A DNA stretch of 64,000 nt from positions 5,719,327 through 5,783,326 of the forward strand of contig CP128386.1 in NCBI GenBank assembly GCA_030345135.1, written 5' to 3'. The notes beneath the pieces are model-generated. The model searched no databases, had not been told where the DNA came from, and saw only the letters and a list, made by a program, of their open reading frames with translations. This document shows, one piece after another, positions 31,729 to 41,097 of this stretch (its first letter is position 1; each line of letters starts with the position of its first letter). The position numbers were made by a program, and so were the translations under genes. Source of the DNA: Chitinophagaceae bacterium DXS (GTDB lineage Bacteria > Bacteroidota > Bacteroidia > Chitinophagales > Chitinophagaceae).

Positions 31729-32904
31729 TTATTGGACTGTTGTTTTGAATTGCCCGTTTGTTATTGTAAAAGGCCCCCCAAGAAGAGTCATTGCCGTCCC
31801 CGAGAAGCTACCTGTTAAGAGCTTCGACGATGGGTCATAGCTTGTTGCGTTGATGGCTATATTCACAGCTGGTGCTTCTTTTGCAGCACCAAAAATGAGT
31901 GTCTGGGGGTTTTTAATAATAAATCCAAAAAAATTACTTGAAGACTGATCGTTGGTATTGAATGTACCGGTTGGCGGACTTGTCAGGGAATGATCAAACG
32001 AATAAGCTATTGCAAAAGTTGTATCGCCGGTTGCTGCTGTTGATCCAAGAATCCACATCACCTTGTACGTAAGCGAATCTGCTATAAAAGAAGTGTCAAT
32101 ATAGCCGTGATAATTATTGGCGCCTTCTGTGAAACTCCACGCATAATCATCTCCATTTACAGCGTCAAGAACGGTAAATGTAATGCCACATCCACCCGAT
32201 CCATTTGAGAACTGGTATTGAAAGGCACCGGCGTCCGTCGGTGTGCCAATTCCATCAAGATAGACAGTCTGGGGACCCGTTGTCGTAAACGTACCGGTCT
32301 TGCTGAAGCTTATGCCGTTGACTGTATTGGTTGCGATATTAAAATTTCCTAATGTTGTAACATTTACTACGACACTCAATTTGTTAGTTGCATCCAGCGC
32401 TTTTCCAGCGACATATCTGCCATAAACTGAATCGGAAGCACAATCACCAAATGTAAATTGGCCACCTCCCTGCCCAGAACCTGTGCTATCTTGTATTGCT
32501 AATTGAAACGCACAAATGGACGTATCGTAATTCAATGTAAATTCTGCAAAGCCGTTTTCAGGAAGACCGGTTGGTTTCAAGTGAATGGTGTTCATACCGA
32601 GGTTCATAAATACACCACTATCCTTGAAGGAAAGGCCATTCTGCATATTAGTATAAATAACGTAGGTCCCTTTTTGGGTAACATTTACTTTTACTTCTAG
32701 ATAATTGGAATCGGTGGGGGTAACTCCGCCATAGAACACACCATGTGGAATAACCGTCATGCAATTGCCGCTGTCGTCTTTAAGTGTGCCAATGGACTCC
32801 TGGCCGGGAATAATGCCTGTTTCAAAGCTTTTTTCTTTCGTACAGGAAATAAACCATGCCATAACAAATAAGAATAATGCGCCGAATGCTAGTAATTTTT
32901 TCAT
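31729..32904 (-). CDS. Secreted lipoprotein with two beta-sandwich repeats
   Basis: 391 residues. Signal segment KKLLAFGALFLFVMAWFISC ends in a lipobox Cys. Two similar domains follow: one with VNVTQKGTYVIYTNMQNGLS and FKDSG, the other with VVVNVTTLGNFNIATNTVNG and FSKTG (about residues 70-150 and 165-255). The C-terminal domain of about 130 residues is different. Domains of this kind are common in Bacteroidetes surface lipoproteins of unknown function. Single gene with its own terminator. Confidence 0.75.
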   Translation of the reverse strand: MKKLLAFGALFLFVMAWFISCTKEKSFETGIIPGQESIGTLKDDSGNCMTVIPHGVFYGGVTPTDSNYLEVKVNVTQKGTYVIYTNMQNGLSFKDSGVFMNLGMNTIHLKPTGLPENGFAEFTLNYDTSICAFQLAIQDSTGSGQGGGQFTFGDCASDSVYGRYVAGKALDATNKLSVVVNVTTLGNFNIATNTVNGISFSKTGTFTTTGPQTVYLDGIGTPTDAGAFQYQFSNGSGGCGITFTVLDAVNGDDYAWSFTEGANNYHGYIDTSFIADSLTYKVMWILGSTAATGDTTFAIAYSFDHSLTSPPTGTFNTNDQSSSNFFGFIIKNPQTLIFGAAKEAPAVNIAINATSYDPSSKLLTGSFSGTAMTLLGGPFTITNGQFKTTVQ

Positions 32905-32942
32905 GAATACTGCAAGTTGATTTTGTAATATATAGATATGGG

Positions 32943-33941
32943 CTAAACTAATAACGCTGCCTTCGAGGATAAATTGCTTTTGGTGGCCAATTCCTGTATA
33001 TTTTGCAGGGTTACAAGCGCTATCTGGGTAAGTGCTTCGCTTGTAAAAAAGGCCTGGTGTGCGGTAACCAGTACGTTGGGAAAGCTCATTAACCGCTGTA
33101 TGGTGTCATCTTCAATAATATCGGCAGAAAGGTCGCGGAAGAATAATTTTTCCTCCTGTTCATACACATCAATACCCAAATAGCCAAGCTGCCCTTTTTT
33201 CAGTGCTGCGATAACAGCAGGCGTGTCTATTAATCCACCGCGGCTGGTATTGATCAGCATGGCTCCTTTTTTCATCATTGCCAATGTGGAGCTGTTGATG
33301 ATGTGTTTGGTCTGATCGTTCAACGGACAGTGCAATGAAACTATATCGGATTGTTGCAGCACTTCAATAACCGGCAGATATTCCACGCCCGAAGCTTCCA
33401 CCTCTCTGTTGGCGATAACATCAAAGGCAATAACCCGGCAGCCGAATCCTTTCATGATCCTGCAAAATGAGGCTCCAATATTCCCTGTTCCGATTACGCC
33501 AACTGTTTTACCGTGAAGATCAAACCCAAGTAAGCCGTTCAGGGAGAAATTCTGCTCGCGAACGCGATTATATGCTTTATGTGTTTTGCGATTGAGTGTT
33601 AGAACCATTGCAGCAGTATGCTCTGCTACAGCTTCCGGTGAATATGCCGGAACGCGGCAAACGTGAATGTTATTTATTCTTGCCGCTTCAAGATCCACAT
33701 TGTTAAACCCTGCACAGCGCAACGCAATGATCCGCACGTTCCTGGCCGCGAGTTGTTCAATTACAGCTGCATCGACCCTGTCGTTGACAAAAACACATAC
33801 TGCATCTGCATTTTCAACAAGACTTACGGTTTGAGCATTCAATTGTGTTTCGAAAAACTCCAGTTGAAAACCAAACGAATCATTGTATGTAGAAAAGAAA
33901 TGTTTATCGTACGGTTGTGTTGAAAAGAAGGATATTTTCAT
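32943..33941 (-). CDS. D-2-hydroxyacid dehydrogenase (D-lactate dehydrogenase type)
   Basis: 332 residues from the ATG at 33941 (KISFFSTQPYDKHFF), preferred over an ATG at 34007 whose extra residues are not family-like. The Rossmann motif is GVIGTGNIGASF. Catalytic residues are the Arg in LINTSRGGLID, the Glu in DVYEQEEKLFF and the His in TAHQAFFT. The EEKLFF segment is typical of the LdhA branch, which interconverts pyruvate and D-lactate with NAD(H). Single gene. Confidence 0.9.
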   Translation of the reverse strand: MKISFFSTQPYDKHFFSTYNDSFGFQLEFFETQLNAQTVSLVENADAVCVFVNDRVDAAVIEQLAARNVRIIALRCAGFNNVDLEAARINNIHVCRVPAYSPEAVAEHTAAMVLTLNRKTHKAYNRVREQNFSLNGLLGFDLHGKTVGVIGTGNIGASFCRIMKGFGCRVIAFDVIANREVEASGVEYLPVIEVLQQSDIVSLHCPLNDQTKHIINSSTLAMMKKGAMLINTSRGGLIDTPAVIAALKKGQLGYLGIDVYEQEEKLFFRDLSADIIEDDTIQRLMSFPNVLVTAHQAFFTSEALTQIALVTLQNIQELATKSNLSSKAALLV

Positions 33942-34073
33942 CAGTGTGTTTTTTGGTTTGCAACTGTTCCCGTCGGGTGGATTTTCAGTGCTGCATAACG
34001 CCAGCACACTTATGTAGGCAAATGTAATGTTTAAATGAATTGAAAAATTGCCATTGATTGTACGGCCAGATTA

Positions 34074-34105
34074 AATAAAAAACGGCCGGAATTTCTTCCA
34101 GCCGT
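34074..34105 (-). terminator. Rho-independent terminator (minus strand)
   Basis: ACGGC/GCCGT and GGAA/TTCC stems with a one-base mismatch, followed on the minus strand by six T. It lies 36 bp past the stop of the hydroxylase gene. Confidence 0.65.
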
Positions 34106-34140
34106 CAAGTACCAATAAAGCTGCCTATGAAAATTTTGAC

Positions 34141-35082
34141 TTACGAAATAGCTACTTCTGCACCTGTCTCGCGCGATTGCAATACTGGTTGGAGATGGTG
34201 CCCGGCCGGGGCATCCGCTTCTTCTCTGACTGCGGGTCCATCGGCTGCAAGTTCACTACCCGGAATTTTTGATTTGAAGATGGGCCAGAGAAACTGAGCA
34301 TACCATTCATCAGATTCATAATGTGAGATGCCATATTTTTCCGGGTATTTCCTCGAGATATGCGCTGTTCCAAAAATGATATCCCACAGGAAGAACATGT
34401 TGCCAAAGTTGCCCTTATAAAAGCCGACGCCATCGCCATGTGTATCCGCATGATGCGCGTGATGTGTGGCCGGAGTTGAGATCAATCTTTCCAATACCCA
34501 GGCTATGGGGTTCAGCCATTTGATCTGGTAAAAAGGTTTATCCCAAGGAATGCTGGAATGTGCAAGCGTGGTGATCGTACCTTTTATACCTCCTACAACA
34601 AGTGCTGCAGGTCCGAGACCTAAATAGACCAGTGCTGTTGTCAGGTAGATCTGCGAAAAGAAAAAAGTATAGATCAGGTTTTGACGGCTTGCCATCGCCA
34701 TACCCATATAGGGCGCAGAATGGTGCGTACGGTGAAAGCGCCACATAAAGCGTACTTCATGATGCAGGCGATGATACCAGTATTGGGTAAGATCATCTGC
34801 GACGGCTATTATCAGGCATCCCCAGAAAAACGGCACCCAGCTAAAATAGCCTTTGTAGCCTGGTAATACTACCGGCAGTAATTTCAATCCGAAATAAGCG
34901 ATCGCCGGTCTAACAACCAGGCGCGGAATGATGAAGCAGATAATATCCAGCGTTCGTTCATTTTTGCTCCATTTGCCTTTGTACAATCCAAATGAGAATT
35001 CTACAATACCAAGGGCGATCATGAAAATTACCAGTCCATTGCCGTGGAAGCTGTCGAGAATAAGTTGAAGAAATTTTCCCAT
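34141..35082 (-). CDS. Sterol desaturase / fatty-acid hydroxylase family membrane protein
   Basis: 313 residues with about four to five membrane helices. The di-iron histidine boxes are present in order: WYHRLHHEV, FHRTHHSAP and THHAHHADTHGDG. The family introduces a hydroxyl or double bond into lipids. The C-terminal 40 residues (ELAADGPAVREEADAPAGHH...) are alanine/glutamate rich and look like an added tail. Two small membrane proteins are encoded upstream on the same strand and may belong to the same unit. Confidence 0.88.
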   Translation of the reverse strand: MGKFLQLILDSFHGNGLVIFMIALGIVEFSFGLYKGKWSKNERTLDIICFIIPRLVVRPAIAYFGLKLLPVVLPGYKGYFSWVPFFWGCLIIAVADDLTQYWYHRLHHEVRFMWRFHRTHHSAPYMGMAMASRQNLIYTFFFSQIYLTTALVYLGLGPAALVVGGIKGTITTLAHSSIPWDKPFYQIKWLNPIAWVLERLISTPATHHAHHADTHGDGVGFYKGNFGNMFFLWDIIFGTAHISRKYPEKYGISHYESDEWYAQFLWPIFKSKIPGSELAADGPAVREEADAPAGHHLQPVLQSRETGAEVAIS

Positions 35083-35187
35083 AGTTAAATTTTTGAAGTG
35101 AGGAATGAGGTGTGAGGAATGAGGTGTGAGGCTTGAGATGCCGGGTGTTTTACCTGATACCTTAAGCCTGATACCTGAAACCTTAGA

Positions 35188-35343
35188 TTATTTTGTTTGT
35201 TCTGTCGCTGCGTTCGCTTTCTTTAGCCAGGGCTTTTGCCCGGTAATTGATAAGTATAAAAACATCAGTAATATCGGCAGCGCATACAAAAACAAACTGA
35301 GGAAGATGCTGCGCCCTATTTTATCACGAGTTGCTTTTGCCAT
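35188..35343 (-). CDS. 51-residue membrane protein
   Basis: ATG complementary to 35341-35343, stop at 35188-35190. The sequence begins MAKATRDKIGRSIFLS and has one transmembrane helix (about 14-33, rich in Leu/Tyr/Phe), then a basic linker and a polar tail ending ATEQTK. No known family. It starts 2 bp after the stop of 35346-35519, so the two form a mini operon about 100 bp upstream of the hydroxylase gene. A microrepeat tract lies between. Confidence 0.5.
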   Translation of the reverse strand: MAKATRDKIGRSIFLSLFLYALPILLMFLYLSITGQKPWLKKANAATEQTK

Positions 35344-35345
35344 GA

Positions 35346-35519
35346 TTATCTGTTTAATGAAGTTTGAATTTGTGATGAATCAGGTTCACTATTTTTTGTG
35401 GGTGTAAGCGTTTTTTGTGTAAGCCAAAGCGCCCCGAAAATGAGTGCCAGTGGAACAAGCACCAATATGAAACCCACAAGTATTTTCTTTATAAGGATAT
35501 TAAAGTCTTGAAGTACCAT
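35346..35519 (-). CDS. 57-residue membrane protein
   Basis: ATG complementary to 35517-35519, stop at 35346-35348. Basic N-terminus (MVLQDFNILIKKI), one strongly hydrophobic helix (about 12-33), then a threonine/serine-rich tail ending IQTSLNR. No known family. The near-abutting arrangement with the next small gene, and matched topology (single helix, polar C-terminus), suggests both are real and function together. Confidence 0.5.
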   Translation of the reverse strand: MVLQDFNILIKKILVGFILVLVPLALIFGALWLTQKTLTPTKNSEPDSSQIQTSLNR

Positions 35520-35699
35520 GCGTGTCTTTTTAATTGTATACAGTTATTTGGTTGATTGCTTTTTGTGACTTGTTTATCAATGTTCTTCTGATGTAAAACG
35601 AAGAGACACTGAGCATTCCGAACTAGTTTGGTTGCTAAGGACAAAGCGAGAACTGCGTGGCTAATAAATTTACCACCATTTATGTACACGCGCTTTCGC

Positions 35700-36440
35700 C
35701 CGCCTTAGCAATATTGTATATGGGTTAGAAAAAGAAGTGAAGATGAAATCAACAACAACAATAGAAGTTGGATGCGTTGTAAGAGTAAGAAACCACCAGT
35801 TGTTTAATTGTCGTGTTCATACAATAAAATTTCAAAACAGTTAAATAATGTATGCAAGCTTGCCAGTTCGTTTGCAAGTCTTGTTATTGGTGGTAAATAA
35901 TTAGTCTACTAAAACTATAGACAAATATAGTTTTGTGAATTTAGATTTCAAAATTTTATTTTTCAAATGACTATTTCAATTGACAGTTGAAAATTGACAA
36001 TTGAAAATGATGGGCGAAATGTATCATTTTCAAAAAACAAAACAGGGGCAGATTTATTCGCTGCCCTTTCTGTTATTGTTGGTGCGAAGCGTTCATTTCC
36101 TTTGTTGCATATCAACCGGATGCAAATTTTCTTTCGCTGAAAATATACAATCCCGAATAGATAGTATTATTATAGGAACGTCTAAGCCCATTTGTCCAAA
36201 CCCTGAAAGGGTGACATAGTATAATGTCAACCCCTGCCCGTTCGGTCAGGCGGGCTTCGGGTTTTAAATGCGGACGTGTGTATCTTTCTATAATAATTTC
36301 ATCCCTCCGGGATTTGGTCTATCTGCGCTGAAATATTTCGTAGTATACATTGTGGCCCTGTTGTCTCTTCATCAATAGGAGCAGGGCATAGTTGAAAATT
36401 GAGATAAATGACGGAGGCTATAATATTGAAATCGTCTCTT
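35700..36440. repeat. Gene-free repeat-rich spacer
   Basis: Contains TTGACAATTGAAAATGATGGGC (split into TTGACAATTG and AAAATGATGGGC units, from 35978), the palindrome AACCCTGAAAGGGTGACA (36199), an AACCC...TTCGGGTT hairpin interrupted by a 22-nt palindrome (36234-36255), and an uninterrupted ATCCCTCCGGGAT (36301-36313) preceded by TTTCTATAATAATTTC. No convincing gene. Confidence 0.6.
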
Positions 36441-36449
36441 CAATGCCAA

Positions 36450-36740
36450 ATAAAAAAGGGCCATTCAAAAACTGAACTTCCATCTTCCTTCAATGGATAA
36501 TTGAAAATTGACAATTGACAATTGAAAATGATGGGCAGAATTTGGGCTCTTGAACATTCTTTTATTAATGCTCAATAAAAAAGCGCCATTCAAAAACTGA
36601 ACAGCCCATCTTCCTTCAATGAATAATTGAAAATTGACAATTGAAAAATGATGGGCACAATTTGAGCTCTTAAAAATTCTTTTATTAATGCTCAATAAAA
36701 AAGGGCCATTCAAAAACTGAACAGCCCATCTTACTATCTT
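36450..36740 (+). repeat. Tandem repeat, period about 121 bp, 2.4 copies
   Basis: Units begin at about 36452, 36574 and 36696 with CAATAAAAAAG(G/C)GCCATTC and continue AAAAACTGAACAGCCCATC. Each full unit contains a TTGAAAATTGACAATTG segment and ATGATGGGC. The last unit stops at CCCATCTTAC and merges into a TTACTATC microrepeat. Confidence 0.75.
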
Positions 36741-36762
36741 ACTATCTTACTATCTTACATGT

Positions 36763-38334
36763 CTACTTCTTCACCATCCACCCCTTATTCGTCTTCACAT
36801 ATTGCGCAACGTTGCTCAGCGGGCTCTCAACGTTTTCTGTGCTGAGGCAGCTAATTGCGACGTAACAATTGTTCCATTCTTTAGGGATATCAGTGTCGAA
36901 AATGTCTACAGATAAAGAAGGTTTATTAAAGGCAGAAAAAATGTATCGCGGGTGTTGTCCGAGTGTAGGGATATCATTCGCTATGTAAACAACATAGGCG
37001 CGGAGGTCTTCTTCGCCATCAGCCTGTTTGGCATCTATCTTTAATACAGTTCCTTTGAAATTACCTTCGCCGTTTCGTGCATTTACAATGGTTGGTTTAG
37101 CTGGCGGCGTGCTGTCAATCCAGGGCATCGGTGGAATGATGGCCGGGTACTTATAATAGTTGAACCGAAGGCTGTCGCTCCAGCCATTAGGATTGCGTTC
37201 AAAATTCTTACTGCTGAAGAATGCACTGCCTTGTATCTCGGGATAGTCACGCAATAATTTAATCTGGTTAGGTAACTCGTTTGGGTTTCTCCATGGTTTG
37301 GTGGGATTTTCAAAAACGCGGTAAACACCATGTCCAACATAAAGGTGCCTTCCGTAAGTATGTTTGGTCCACCAGTCGAGCAGTGTTTCATAGTCACACA
37401 AGTGATGACCTATCTCCCAATACAGTTGCGGCGCAACATAATCAATCCATCCTTTACGTAGCCAAAGCAGAATGTCGGCATAAAGATCATCGTAGTTGGT
37501 AAGACCTGCTCTCGTATCACTTCCTGCAGGATCAATATTGCTGTTTCTCCAAACGCCGAATGGACTAATCCCGAATTTTACCCATGGCTTGGTTTGGAAA
37601 ACGATATCGTGAATTGATTTTACAACGCTGTCACAGTTGGCCCTGCGCCATTCCGGCTTACTCATGCCCCTGCCGTATTTCCTGAAAGTACTTTCATCGG
37701 GAAAATCCCTGCTGCCTATTTTATAAGGGTAGAAATAGTCATCCATGTGAACGCCATCAATATCGTACCGTTGCACGAGGTCCTTCACAAGATTTGTGAT
37801 ATAGTTAACTACGGCAGGCTCTCCGGGGTTAAAATATTTTTTATCACCGTAGGTAAAAAACCATTCGGGATGTGTGCGCGTAACGTGTGTAGGAGCAATT
37901 GAAGATTTGTAAATATTGAAAACAGCCCTGTAAGGATTTAGCCACGCATGAAATTCCATTGCCCGTTTATGAGTTTCTTCAACCATAAACTGTAACGGGT
38001 CATAATAAGGAACAGGTGCCAGCCCTTGTTTCCCGTTCAGGTATTCGCTCCAGGGTTCAAACTGAGAGGGGTAAAAAGCATCTGCAGCGGGTCTGATCTG
38101 AACAAATACGGCATTCATTCCATTACGGTGATGCATATCCAGGATCCGTATAAATTCAGCTTTTTGTTCGTCTACAGACAGATTTCTTTTGCTGGGCCAG
38201 TCTATGTTTTCAAGCGTGGCTATCCAAACAGCCCGGAATTCATATTTTGGTTGTGCATAGGCATGTGAAGTGGATATGCCTAATGCAAGAACAAGAACTA
38301 ATATATAATAAAAAAGAATATTTGTGCTTTTCAT
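36763..38334 (-). CDS. Exported GHL10/YngK-type glycoside hydrolase
   Basis: 523 residues with a signal peptide (about 1-27). The TIM-barrel domain has EFRAVWIATLENIDWPSKR, GMNAVFVQIRPAADAFYPS, MEFHAWLNPYR, DIDGVHMDDYFYPY, GISPFGVWRN and VAPQLYWEIG, all typical of the DUF187/GHL10 family. A C-terminal beta-sandwich of about 100 residues (PAKPTIVNARNGEG...) follows. Enzymes of this type act on peptidoglycan or other polysaccharides. Probably periplasmic or surface. Single gene with a MarR-type gene immediately upstream. Confidence 0.88.
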   Translation of the reverse strand: MKSTNILFYYILVLVLALGISTSHAYAQPKYEFRAVWIATLENIDWPSKRNLSVDEQKAEFIRILDMHHRNGMNAVFVQIRPAADAFYPSQFEPWSEYLNGKQGLAPVPYYDPLQFMVEETHKRAMEFHAWLNPYRAVFNIYKSSIAPTHVTRTHPEWFFTYGDKKYFNPGEPAVVNYITNLVKDLVQRYDIDGVHMDDYFYPYKIGSRDFPDESTFRKYGRGMSKPEWRRANCDSVVKSIHDIVFQTKPWVKFGISPFGVWRNSNIDPAGSDTRAGLTNYDDLYADILLWLRKGWIDYVAPQLYWEIGHHLCDYETLLDWWTKHTYGRHLYVGHGVYRVFENPTKPWRNPNELPNQIKLLRDYPEIQGSAFFSSKNFERNPNGWSDSLRFNYYKYPAIIPPMPWIDSTPPAKPTIVNARNGEGNFKGTVLKIDAKQADGEEDLRAYVVYIANDIPTLGQHPRYIFSAFNKPSLSVDIFDTDIPKEWNNCYVAISCLSTENVESPLSNVAQYVKTNKGWMVKK

Positions 38335-38359
38335 GCCGCGAAGATAATTGTAAACGCGG

Positions 38360-38809
38360 CTATTTGCTCCTTATTTTCTCCAGTAAGTTAACAAGCTGTG
38401 AAGCTTCATCTTCTGATATACCTGAAGCCAGATTATCTATTTGTTCATTTTTCTGGTTCAATCTTTCCAGCAACTCTTTACCGGCGTCGTTAATTGTGAC
38501 GTCAACCAGGCGTTTATCAGTTGTTGAAGTTTTTTTATCAACCAGCTTTTTTAAAATAAGCCTGTCCACAATGCGGCTGGTATCACTCATTTTGTCCAGC
38601 ATCCGCTCTCTTATCTGAAGCGTGCTTAATGGCTTGCCGCTGGCTTCCAAAATGCGCAACAGGTTAAACTGCTGCGGAGTTATATCTTCCTGCTCTAATA
38701 TTTTTTTTAATTTTTCCTGAAACCAGTTGCTCGTGTACATAATATTCACCATCACTTTCTGGTAATCATTCCGGAAATTAGTCTGTTGAACAGCTAAGGC
38801 ACTACTCAT
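38360..38809 (-). CDS. MarR-family transcriptional regulator
   Basis: 149 residues from the ATG at 38809. Winged-helix core: ITPQQFNLLRILEASGKPLS, IRERMLDKMSDTSRIVDRLI and the wing KKTSTTDKRLVDVTINDAG. Flanking helices (about 10-35 and 105-149) form the dimer interface. It lies 25 bp upstream of the glycosidase gene on the same strand. It could control itself or its neighbours; the ligand is unknown. Confidence 0.88.
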   Translation of the reverse strand: MSSALAVQQTNFRNDYQKVMVNIMYTSNWFQEKLKKILEQEDITPQQFNLLRILEASGKPLSTLQIRERMLDKMSDTSRIVDRLILKKLVDKKTSTTDKRLVDVTINDAGKELLERLNQKNEQIDNLASGISEDEASQLVNLLEKIRSK

Positions 38810-38911
38810 GGTTAACAAAGTTTTAAGTCTTATAAAAGATTATTAATGTTAAATAATCAATGGCAAACCTTATACCAAAAACGGAGACCAAAGCACGAGC
38901 GGCCTCAAAAT

Positions 38912-39943
38912 TTAATCTTCCCAAACTGTTAATCCTTCGCTGCAGTTCGCACAAATGTCTATATTTTTTCTGCTCGTAATCAATTCCTTACGAAACTGCT
39001 TATAGTTATCATTATTCCACACTTCTTTAAAAGACTGCATCCTCAGGTTGCCAAGGCGGTGCACGGCGTCTTTGTCAAAACAGCATGGAACTACAAGGCC
39101 ATCCCAGGTAATTACATTGGCATGCCATAGTTTCCAACAATGGTTATTTAAGCCACTTTTTATGTGCATAACACCATTGTTGTCCTTTTTATAACGACTG
39201 TACTTGTTAATTGTTGGAATTAAATTGTTAGGATCGTTTTCATAGTCATAAACCTGGGCGGTTTTAAAGCGTACCTGGTCTACGCCAATCTCTTTTGCAA
39301 GGCGTTTTATTTCGTCAATCTGGTGTTCGTTAGGTTTAACAACCAGGAACTGGAAGAACACAAAAGGGGTTTTGCTATTGAGTTCTTTTTTCCATTTGAC
39401 AATATTCCTGGCGCCTTCGAGCACTTTATCCAGCTTTCCGCCGCGGCGGTATTGCTGATAAACATCCTGGGTGGTGCCATCAATTGAAATAATTAACCGG
39501 TCAAGTCCGCTTTCTACAGTTTTTTTTGCTTTCTCATCATTAAGATAATGAGCGTTTGTGGAAGTTGCGGTATAAATTCCCTTATCGTGGGCATATTTCA
39601 CCATTTCGAGGAAATCCTGGTTCAGGTAAGGTTCCCCCTGAAAATAAAATATAAGGTATAAAAGCTCTTTGTAAATATCGTCAATAGTCTCCCTGAAGAA
39701 GTCTTTTTTCAGCATACCGGTTGGGCGGGTAAATTCCCTCAAGCCACTCGGACATTCCGGGCAACGAAGGTTACAGGAAGTGGTTGGTTCAAAAGACACA
39801 GAAACCGGGTATCCCCACTGCACCGGCTTTTTGGTAAGTTTGGTAAGCTGGTAGCTTGTATAAACTTTTGTGGCATTCCACATACGCCTGGGCGTAAGTT
39901 TGCTCAACAGGTTAACACTATCATTCCAATTAAAATATGCCAT
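38912..39943 (-). CDS. Radical SAM/SPASM domain protein
   Basis: 343 residues from the ATG at 39943 (MAYFNWNDSVNL); upstream in-frame codons lie in a microrepeat tract. The radical SAM cluster is CNLRCPEC (Cys57, 61, 64), followed by FYFQGEPYLN and DRLIISIDGTTQDVY. The C-terminal SPASM region contributes further cysteines (NHCWKLW, VPCCFDKD, CANC). Family members modify peptides or cofactors through 5'-deoxyadenosyl radicals. No precursor peptide gene is seen beside it. Confidence 0.88.
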   Translation of the reverse strand: MAYFNWNDSVNLLSKLTPRRMWNATKVYTSYQLTKLTKKPVQWGYPVSVSFEPTTSCNLRCPECPSGLREFTRPTGMLKKDFFRETIDDIYKELLYLIFYFQGEPYLNQDFLEMVKYAHDKGIYTATSTNAHYLNDEKAKKTVESGLDRLIISIDGTTQDVYQQYRRGGKLDKVLEGARNIVKWKKELNSKTPFVFFQFLVVKPNEHQIDEIKRLAKEIGVDQVRFKTAQVYDYENDPNNLIPTINKYSRYKKDNNGVMHIKSGLNNHCWKLWHANVITWDGLVVPCCFDKDAVHRLGNLRMQSFKEVWNNDNYKQFRKELITSRKNIDICANCSEGLTVWED

Positions 39944-39969
39944 AAGTGGGTGTAAAAGTACGTAAATAG

Positions 39970-40345
39970 TTAATAGAGGGAAGGGAGCGATGATTGGGAG
40001 GCGTGAATAGTCAATGGTGAATAGTGAAAGGTGTGGCAATGATCGCTGATGGCGGATTTGCTGATGGCTGATTTTCGGGGGAGTGATTGGTGAATGATAA
40101 ATGGTGAATAGTGAAAGGTGAATAGTGAAAGGTGGAGTGATGATCGCTTAAGGCATTTGTTGGTTTTTCGGTCATTCACCTTGAGTTTCAAAAAGTGGAA
40201 TAGTCTCATATTGCATCGCTTCCGGGGACGCGGATATTAAATTGTGACCGATGAAAGCTGACTGATGAAGTCTGATAGCTAATAGCTGACTGCTAAAAGC
40301 CAAAAAGATCCAGCTGCCAAAAACAACTGGATCTTTTTAACTAGT
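39970..40345. repeat. Microrepeat tracts and bidirectional terminator
   Basis: GTGAATAGTCAATGGTGAATAG and GTGAAAGGTG-type units (40006-40140) and AGCTGACTGATGAAG-type units (40255-40300). A strong hairpin AAAAAGATCCAG (40302-40313) / CTGGATCTTTTT (40327-40338) then works as terminator in both directions. No gene. Confidence 0.65.
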
Positions 40346-40392
40346 AGACCGATCAAACATGAGTACTTCGTACTTCTAACTTCGTACCTGGC

Positions 40393-41049
40393 TTATCCTG
40401 GTATCCGCGAAATATATTTTTCAATTTCTTTTATCTGTGCTACAACCTCTTTAGATTTTGGGTTGCAGGCTTTTGCCTTTCTGAAGAAGTCTTTGGCAGC
40501 TCTGAATTCTCTTTTATTCATGAAGATCTGGCACATACTCAAAAAAGCAACTGCTTCACTTTCTTTATCAGGAATACCTGCGCGTATAGCTGCACGGATA
40601 TAGCTTTCGCCGTTCTTCATGTCACCTTTTTGCAGCGCCATCATTCCCAATTGAAGTTTGTTGGCACCTTCAGCTTCAGGCATTGGAGCACCCAGGTCAG
40701 AGCTTTTCTTCAGGTGTTTTTCAGCAGAATCAAAATCCTGCTTCATCATCGCAAGGTTGCCCTTGATTGTAAAGTACGTAGAACGAATGGGCTTGTACAA
40801 CAGGTTGGGGAACCAGATAGTAGCAAGAATTCTTTCCACTTCCTCAATATTGCCAGCTTCCATTGGGCCCTGGATCAGGCGCAACGGACCGATGAAAAAA
40901 TGACTGAATAAGCCAATAACTGCTATAAAATATAAAGGAAACGTTGGCCAGAATCCCGCGGAGCCAGTAACATTCAGTGCAATAGCTGCAACCAGCAAGG
41001 CAAGACTCAACCAAAAACGATACTTAATTAGTAAATTATAAAACTGCAT
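40393..41049 (-). CDS. Membrane-anchored TPR-like protein
   Basis: 218 residues from the ATG at 41049. Two N-terminal membrane helices (about 8-30 and 33-58) are followed by helical repeats with TPR spacing: IKGNLAMMKQDFDSAEKHLK, LQLGMMALQKGDMKNGESYI and CQIFMNKREFRAAKDFFRKA. TPR domains act as protein-binding scaffolds. The cytoplasmic or periplasmic location of the repeats is not decided by sequence. Single gene. Confidence 0.78.
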   Translation of the reverse strand: MQFYNLLIKYRFWLSLALLVAAIALNVTGSAGFWPTFPLYFIAVIGLFSHFFIGPLRLIQGPMEAGNIEEVERILATIWFPNLLYKPIRSTYFTIKGNLAMMKQDFDSAEKHLKKSSDLGAPMPEAEGANKLQLGMMALQKGDMKNGESYIRAAIRAGIPDKESEAVAFLSMCQIFMNKREFRAAKDFFRKAKACNPKSKEVVAQIKEIEKYISRIPG

Positions 41050-41097
41050 ACACACATTTTAAGAGCGGCAAAGATAGGGTTATTGCACATCTGATTT

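Noticed and set aside
35489-35689. Minus-strand 66-codon open frame
   Set aside because: Overlaps the start of the 57-residue membrane protein in another frame and has no recognisable protein features.
36001-36219. Plus-strand 72-codon open frame
   Set aside because: Runs from a microrepeat into a palindrome cluster; composition not protein-like, no start context.
36450-36740. CRISPR array
   Set aside because: Repeat units are about 121 bp with no unique spacers; this is a plain tandem duplication.
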